From Phycisphaerae bacterium (GTDB lineage Bacteria > Planctomycetota > Phycisphaerae > Sedimentisphaerales > Anaerobacaceae), in contig JAQTLP010000001.1 in the NCBI GenBank assembly GCA_028714855.1, forward strand, positions 62,001-126,000: a stretch of DNA of 64,000 nt. The letters run 5' to 3'. Shown here one piece after another: positions 61,364 through 64,000 of the stretch. Below the pieces are notes generated by a model, which had not been told where the DNA came from, made no database searches, and saw nothing but the letters and a program-made list of their open reading frames with translations. Position 1 is the stretch's first letter. The number at the start of each line of letters is the position of its first letter. The position numbers were made by a program, and so were the translations under genes.

Positions 61364-62512
61364 ATGGAATTGCAAGGTCGTCTATACATATCGGTATTCG
61401 CGTTATATGTGTCGATGCTGCTGGCGGCGGGAGGCTGTCAGCGGCCGCAGCAGGTTTCTGCGCTGATACCGGACAACCGGCTTCTTGAGAAGCAATTCGA
61501 CAACCCACCCAAGATACGGCGAGGAAGCTACGCCAGCCCGACGACAGGCACAACCTTTTTGGATCTTGATACTCTTGGGCCGCACTGCTACAGATTTGAA
61601 CGGCATGAGAAAAACGGCATAGTGTACACGTGTAAAGCAGGTCATGTTGACATTTCTCACGTGCGTGAGGCCGCTGACTGGACAGCTTACCTTGCTGCAG
61701 TGACCTACAAGCACCTGAATAACAGCGAGCCGGAATTCTCGTTCACACTTAAAGAAGGCTCTGTCTGTTTTATACACTTAACATACCCTGACAACTGGCA
61801 AAACCTGTCTGCGGAAGACAGAGAGCGTGCCGCTTTCGACCTTTCCGTAAATCTTGGGCGGTATTTCGGATATACCGCAGGCTCGTGGCACGAAATACTG
61901 ACCTGGTTTGGTTATAAGTCCAAAGGAGTATTTCCGGAATTTCCGTCAGCATTTTCGTGGGAAGACAATTTTTCAAACCTACTCGGATGTGATATCGGCG
62001 TCGAGGCGCTTCGCGATGCAGAATGCACCTTCGATGAGGCGGTAACATACGCTATCGACAAATCTCTTGAAAATCTGGATGTCCAGTCTGCTGAGACGGC
62101 AAGGAGTGCAGCGGAAAAAGTAAGAGGATTATGGTTCGAAGGCGAAGTGCCGCCGTTTGTAGATATGAAAAGGAGAAATTTTGACATAGGGCTCGACAAC
62201 GGCTTAATAACGCCGTGGCTTATCGATTCTACCTGCGGGTGCGAAGGAGCAAAAGCAGATTCGTATTCAGTCCCAAACACTAATTTTCTTGCTGAATACG
62301 GATTTTCGATGAAATTAGAAATTGAGCCGAGGGTATGGGAAAAAGACGAGATACTTAGCCTGGTTTGCCCTGATAAAAAGTCAAGAAATAAATACATTGA
62401 GCCTGACAAAGATTTTCCGGCCATCATGAGCGAGATAAAACGAGATTCGCAAAAACGTTTATTGTCTGCACGTAATTATCCCACATCTATCACTCGTCGA
62501 TTACATCATTAA
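61364..62512 (+). CDS. Lipoprotein, probably DUF4056 family
   Basis: 382 residues with a lipoprotein-type signal (ALYVSMLLAAGGCQRP, lipobox AGGC). The middle contains GSWHEILTWFGYKSK, FPEFPSAFSWEDNFSNLLG and CDIGVEAL, which I recall as features of the DUF4056 family, but that is from memory. A later ITPWLIDSTCGCEG stretch holds Cys residues. Function unknown. It sits between the chimeric ORF and prmC. No strong ribosome site is seen before the ATG. Confidence 0.55.
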   Translation: MELQGRLYISVFALYVSMLLAAGGCQRPQQVSALIPDNRLLEKQFDNPPKIRRGSYASPTTGTTFLDLDTLGPHCYRFERHEKNGIVYTCKAGHVDISHVREAADWTAYLAAVTYKHLNNSEPEFSFTLKEGSVCFIHLTYPDNWQNLSAEDRERAAFDLSVNLGRYFGYTAGSWHEILTWFGYKSKGVFPEFPSAFSWEDNFSNLLGCDIGVEALRDAECTFDEAVTYAIDKSLENLDVQSAETARSAAEKVRGLWFEGEVPPFVDMKRRNFDIGLDNGLITPWLIDSTCGCEGAKADSYSVPNTNFLAEYGFSMKLEIEPRVWEKDEILSLVCPDKKSRNKYIEPDKDFPAIMSEIKRDSQKRLLSARNYPTSITRRLHH

Positions 62513-62523
62513 GACCTAACCAG

Positions 62524-63411
62524 ATGACGACTAACGACATATGGACGATACAGAAGCTGCTGAACTGGGTTGCGGAATATTTGAAAAACAAGGGGATTGA
62601 TTCGCCGCGGTTAAGCGCGGAGCTTTTACTTTCCTATGTGCTGGGATTAAAAAGGATTGAATTATACACGCAATTCGAAAAAATCGTTACTGAACAACAG
62701 TTAGACATGCTGCACGATTTGGTGGAGCGGGCGGGCAAACACGAACCGGTCGCATATTTAGCCGGCAAGACCGAGTTCTATTCTCTGGAATTAGAAATTA
62801 CGGCGGATTGTATGATTCCCCGGCCGGAAACGGAATTGCTTGTAGAGCGAGCCATTGAATTTTTGCGGACGCGCAGCGGGAAGCGATTTGTCTGCGATTT
62901 ATGCACGGGCAGCGGCTGCATCGCCATAGCGATTGCCCGAAACTATCCCGATTGCCGGATAATCGCAACAGACATCTGCGATGCCGCTTTAAGTGCAGCA
63001 GCAAAAAATGTCGAGAAGCACGGGCTCAAGGAGCGAATTAAACTTTTGTGCGGCGATTTATTCGACCCGATTGTGCCTCATCTTGATGCTGAAAAGTTTG
63101 ATTTGATTGTCTGCAATCCTCCTTACGTAAGTGCCGCTGAGTTTGAAAAGCTCGATAAAAACGTGAAAGATTATGAGCCGAAGCAGGCGCTGTTCGCTGG
63201 GGACGATGGGTTAGATATTTATCGAAGGATTATTGAAAGGGTGAAACACTTTCTTAAGCCTGACGCGGCGTTGATGCTGGAAATCGGCTACGAGCAAGGA
63301 CAGGCCGTCAGAGAACTGCTTGAACAGGTTAGGATTTTTGCTGAAATCACGATTGAAAAAGATTTTCACGACAACGACCGAATTGTAATCGCTAAAAAAC
63401 CGGGGATTTAG
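62524..63411 (+). CDS. prmC: Peptide chain release factor N5-glutamine methyltransferase
   Basis: 295 residues: N-terminal helical domain ([18 protein letters not shown]), SAM-binding LCTGSGCIAIAIAR and the methylation motif NPPYVS. It methylates the GGQ glutamine of release factors RF1/RF2. prfA, which often precedes prmC, is absent from this window. Its first codons are copied in the chimeric ORF at 61093. ATG at 62524. Confidence 0.96.
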   Translation: MTTNDIWTIQKLLNWVAEYLKNKGIDSPRLSAELLLSYVLGLKRIELYTQFEKIVTEQQLDMLHDLVERAGKHEPVAYLAGKTEFYSLELEITADCMIPRPETELLVERAIEFLRTRSGKRFVCDLCTGSGCIAIAIARNYPDCRIIATDICDAALSAAAKNVEKHGLKERIKLLCGDLFDPIVPHLDAEKFDLIVCNPPYVSAAEFEKLDKNVKDYEPKQALFAGDDGLDIYRRIIERVKHFLKPDAALMLEIGYEQGQAVRELLEQVRIFAEITIEKDFHDNDRIVIAKKPGI

Positions 63412-63840
63412 TGCGAGATGTTGGTTTTTGGGGTAATAATGGAGGTGAATGGTATTAAAAGGAGAATTTAGGTAAGATAGGCAAGATAAAAGCCGTTAAA
63501 AACTGCGGAAAATCTGCTAAAAGGTGTGAGAAAAAGGGCAAAAAGTGTAAAAAATGTGTTTTTTATATAGTAATAATTCAAGATTTGGTGGTAAAATTCC
63601 CAAAATGAGGAAAACAAGATCTGTGAGCGATGTGGATTTGTCTGCGTCTGAGGCTGTACAAAAAATATATAAAATCGGCTAATTTTGTTATAACGCTTAT
63701 CTTAAGCTAATATTTAATAATAGCCGATATAAGTCTTATAAATATAGGTATGGGTTGGCATTTTCATAACGAGTGACGGAGCGAAGGGCGATGATGACGC
63801 TACAACGATAAGTAAACGAGTAAAGCTAAGGAGAGCCGAA
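63412..63840. other. Repeat-bearing leader interval before the last gene
   Basis: About 430 bases without a convincing gene. It holds T-tract copy 3 (minus orientation, 63478-63570), an AT-rich part (63660-63760), then a GC-richer GACGGAGCGAAGGGCGATGA segment and AAGGAG before the ATG at 63841. The latter could belong to a leader RNA, but I recognise no class. Confidence 0.5.
63478..63570 (-). repeat. Phased T-tract repeat, copy 3
   Basis: On the minus strand: TTTTTTACACTTTTTGCCCT then TTTTCTCACACCTTTTAGCA, similar to CTCACTTTTTAGCACTTTGC in copy 2, but more diverged. It follows prmC. Just before it on the minus strand is ACTATATAA, a possible trace of the palindrome's outer arm. Confidence 0.55.
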
Positions 63841-64000
63841 ATGAAACCGTACGTCAAATCAATCTATCACAGTCTCATATCAGTAATTGTTATCCTTTTG
63901 TTGACTACTTCGCCAGCGTGGGCTGCTTTTGTCTGGAACGGCGCAGCAACACCTGACACTGACTTTGATACAGGCGGGAACTGGGTCGGACTTGCTGCAC
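63841..64000 (+). CDS. Secreted protein, N-terminus only (runs off the window)
   Basis: From ATG at 63841 (AAGGAG 7-12 bases upstream) the frame is open to the window end: a signal peptide (LISVIVILLLTTSPAWA) then AAFVWNGAATPDTDFDTGGN, typical of the start of large planctomycete cell-surface or autotransporter-like repeat proteins. The type cannot be decided from 53 residues. Confidence 0.65.
   Translation, partial: MKPYVKSIYHSLISVIVILLLTTSPAWAAFVWNGAATPDTDFDTGGNWVGLAA

Noticed and set aside
63760-63840. Cyclic-di-GMP-type riboswitch before the last secreted-protein gene
   Set aside because: GGGCGATGATGACGC vaguely resembles parts of such leaders, but I could not fold the required stems or find the conserved core.

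Overview
The window looks like a chromosomal stretch of a Planctomycetes bacterium, most likely of the Phycisphaerae/Sedimentisphaerales type (an inference, not tested by search). The grounds are secreted proteins with HAF repeats, beta-helix and LamG domains joined to short dockerin-like 'DxDxDGxVD...AxxWL' modules (positions 1-1238, 48735-50984), AT-rich intergenic repeats, and a gene set that suits an anaerobe with strong oxygen and NO defences. I see no insertion sequence, prophage or CRISPR array. Genes are dense. Minus-strand genes dominate from 2.9 to 40.4 kb and plus-strand genes from 40.7 kb to the right edge.

Layout. 1-9.1 kb: a secreted HAF-repeat protein cut by the left edge, a beta-CASP metallo-hydrolase, a two-domain M16 protease, a zinc-phospholipase-C-like protein, D-aminoacyl-tRNA deacylase and ParB, with two perfect parS sites just upstream of parB and no parA. 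9.2-10.9 kb: a poorly coding region with two small membrane-anchored ORFs, an array of five palindromic repeats and a phased T-tract repeat. 10.9-13.1 kb: an Rrf2 regulator, a cupin and a short (class III-like) hybrid-cluster protein. 13.2-22.3 kb: a Cus-type copper/silver efflux operon (TolC, CusB, YHS lipoprotein, CusA), then an arsenate-reductase-type phosphatase and a transglutaminase-like protein.

22.4-33.4 kb is one run of minus-strand genes with short gaps: rubrerythrin, thiol peroxidase, flavodiiron protein FprA, desulfoferrodoxin, ferritin, a second rubrerythrin-like protein, flavin reductase-rubredoxin (Hrb), Zwf, a third ferritin-like protein, an exported Ni-superoxide dismutase, 2-oxoacid:ferredoxin oxidoreductase KorAB and a TIGR02757 protein. 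Together these would remove superoxide, peroxide, O2/NO and free iron, with Zwf and KorAB as possible suppliers of NADPH and reduced ferredoxin. A tRNA-Arg(CCU) with partial copies of its 3' end follows at 33.5 kb.

33.9-40.4 kb: a GT39-like membrane glycosyltransferase, MlaD with a small MerR protein, RnpA, and an ArsB/NhaD-type transporter behind an EIIA-CBS protein whose leader can fold into a structured RNA. 40.7-48.7 kb: TlpA-like lipoprotein, L27, Obg, CoaX, an aberrant MnmE-like GTPase, MutS and two overlapping half-size ferritin-like proteins. 48.7-54.5 kb: the beta-helix/LamG protein, a small secreted protein, an HI0933-type flavoprotein and GlyRS. 54.5-63.4 kb: two paralogous membrane proteins around a YhcH-family gene, AsnRS, two AT-rich membrane proteins, a chimeric prmC'-'asnS ORF, a lipoprotein and PrmC. 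A secreted protein gene runs off the right edge.

The strongest unusual signals are the in-frame prmC'-'asnS chimera whose differences from the parent genes are mostly synonymous, the Ni-SOD whose nickel hook would be exposed by signal peptidase, the palindrome array and dispersed T-tract repeat that occur together at two loci, and a candidate attenuator or riboswitch upstream of the EIIA-CBS/transporter pair.
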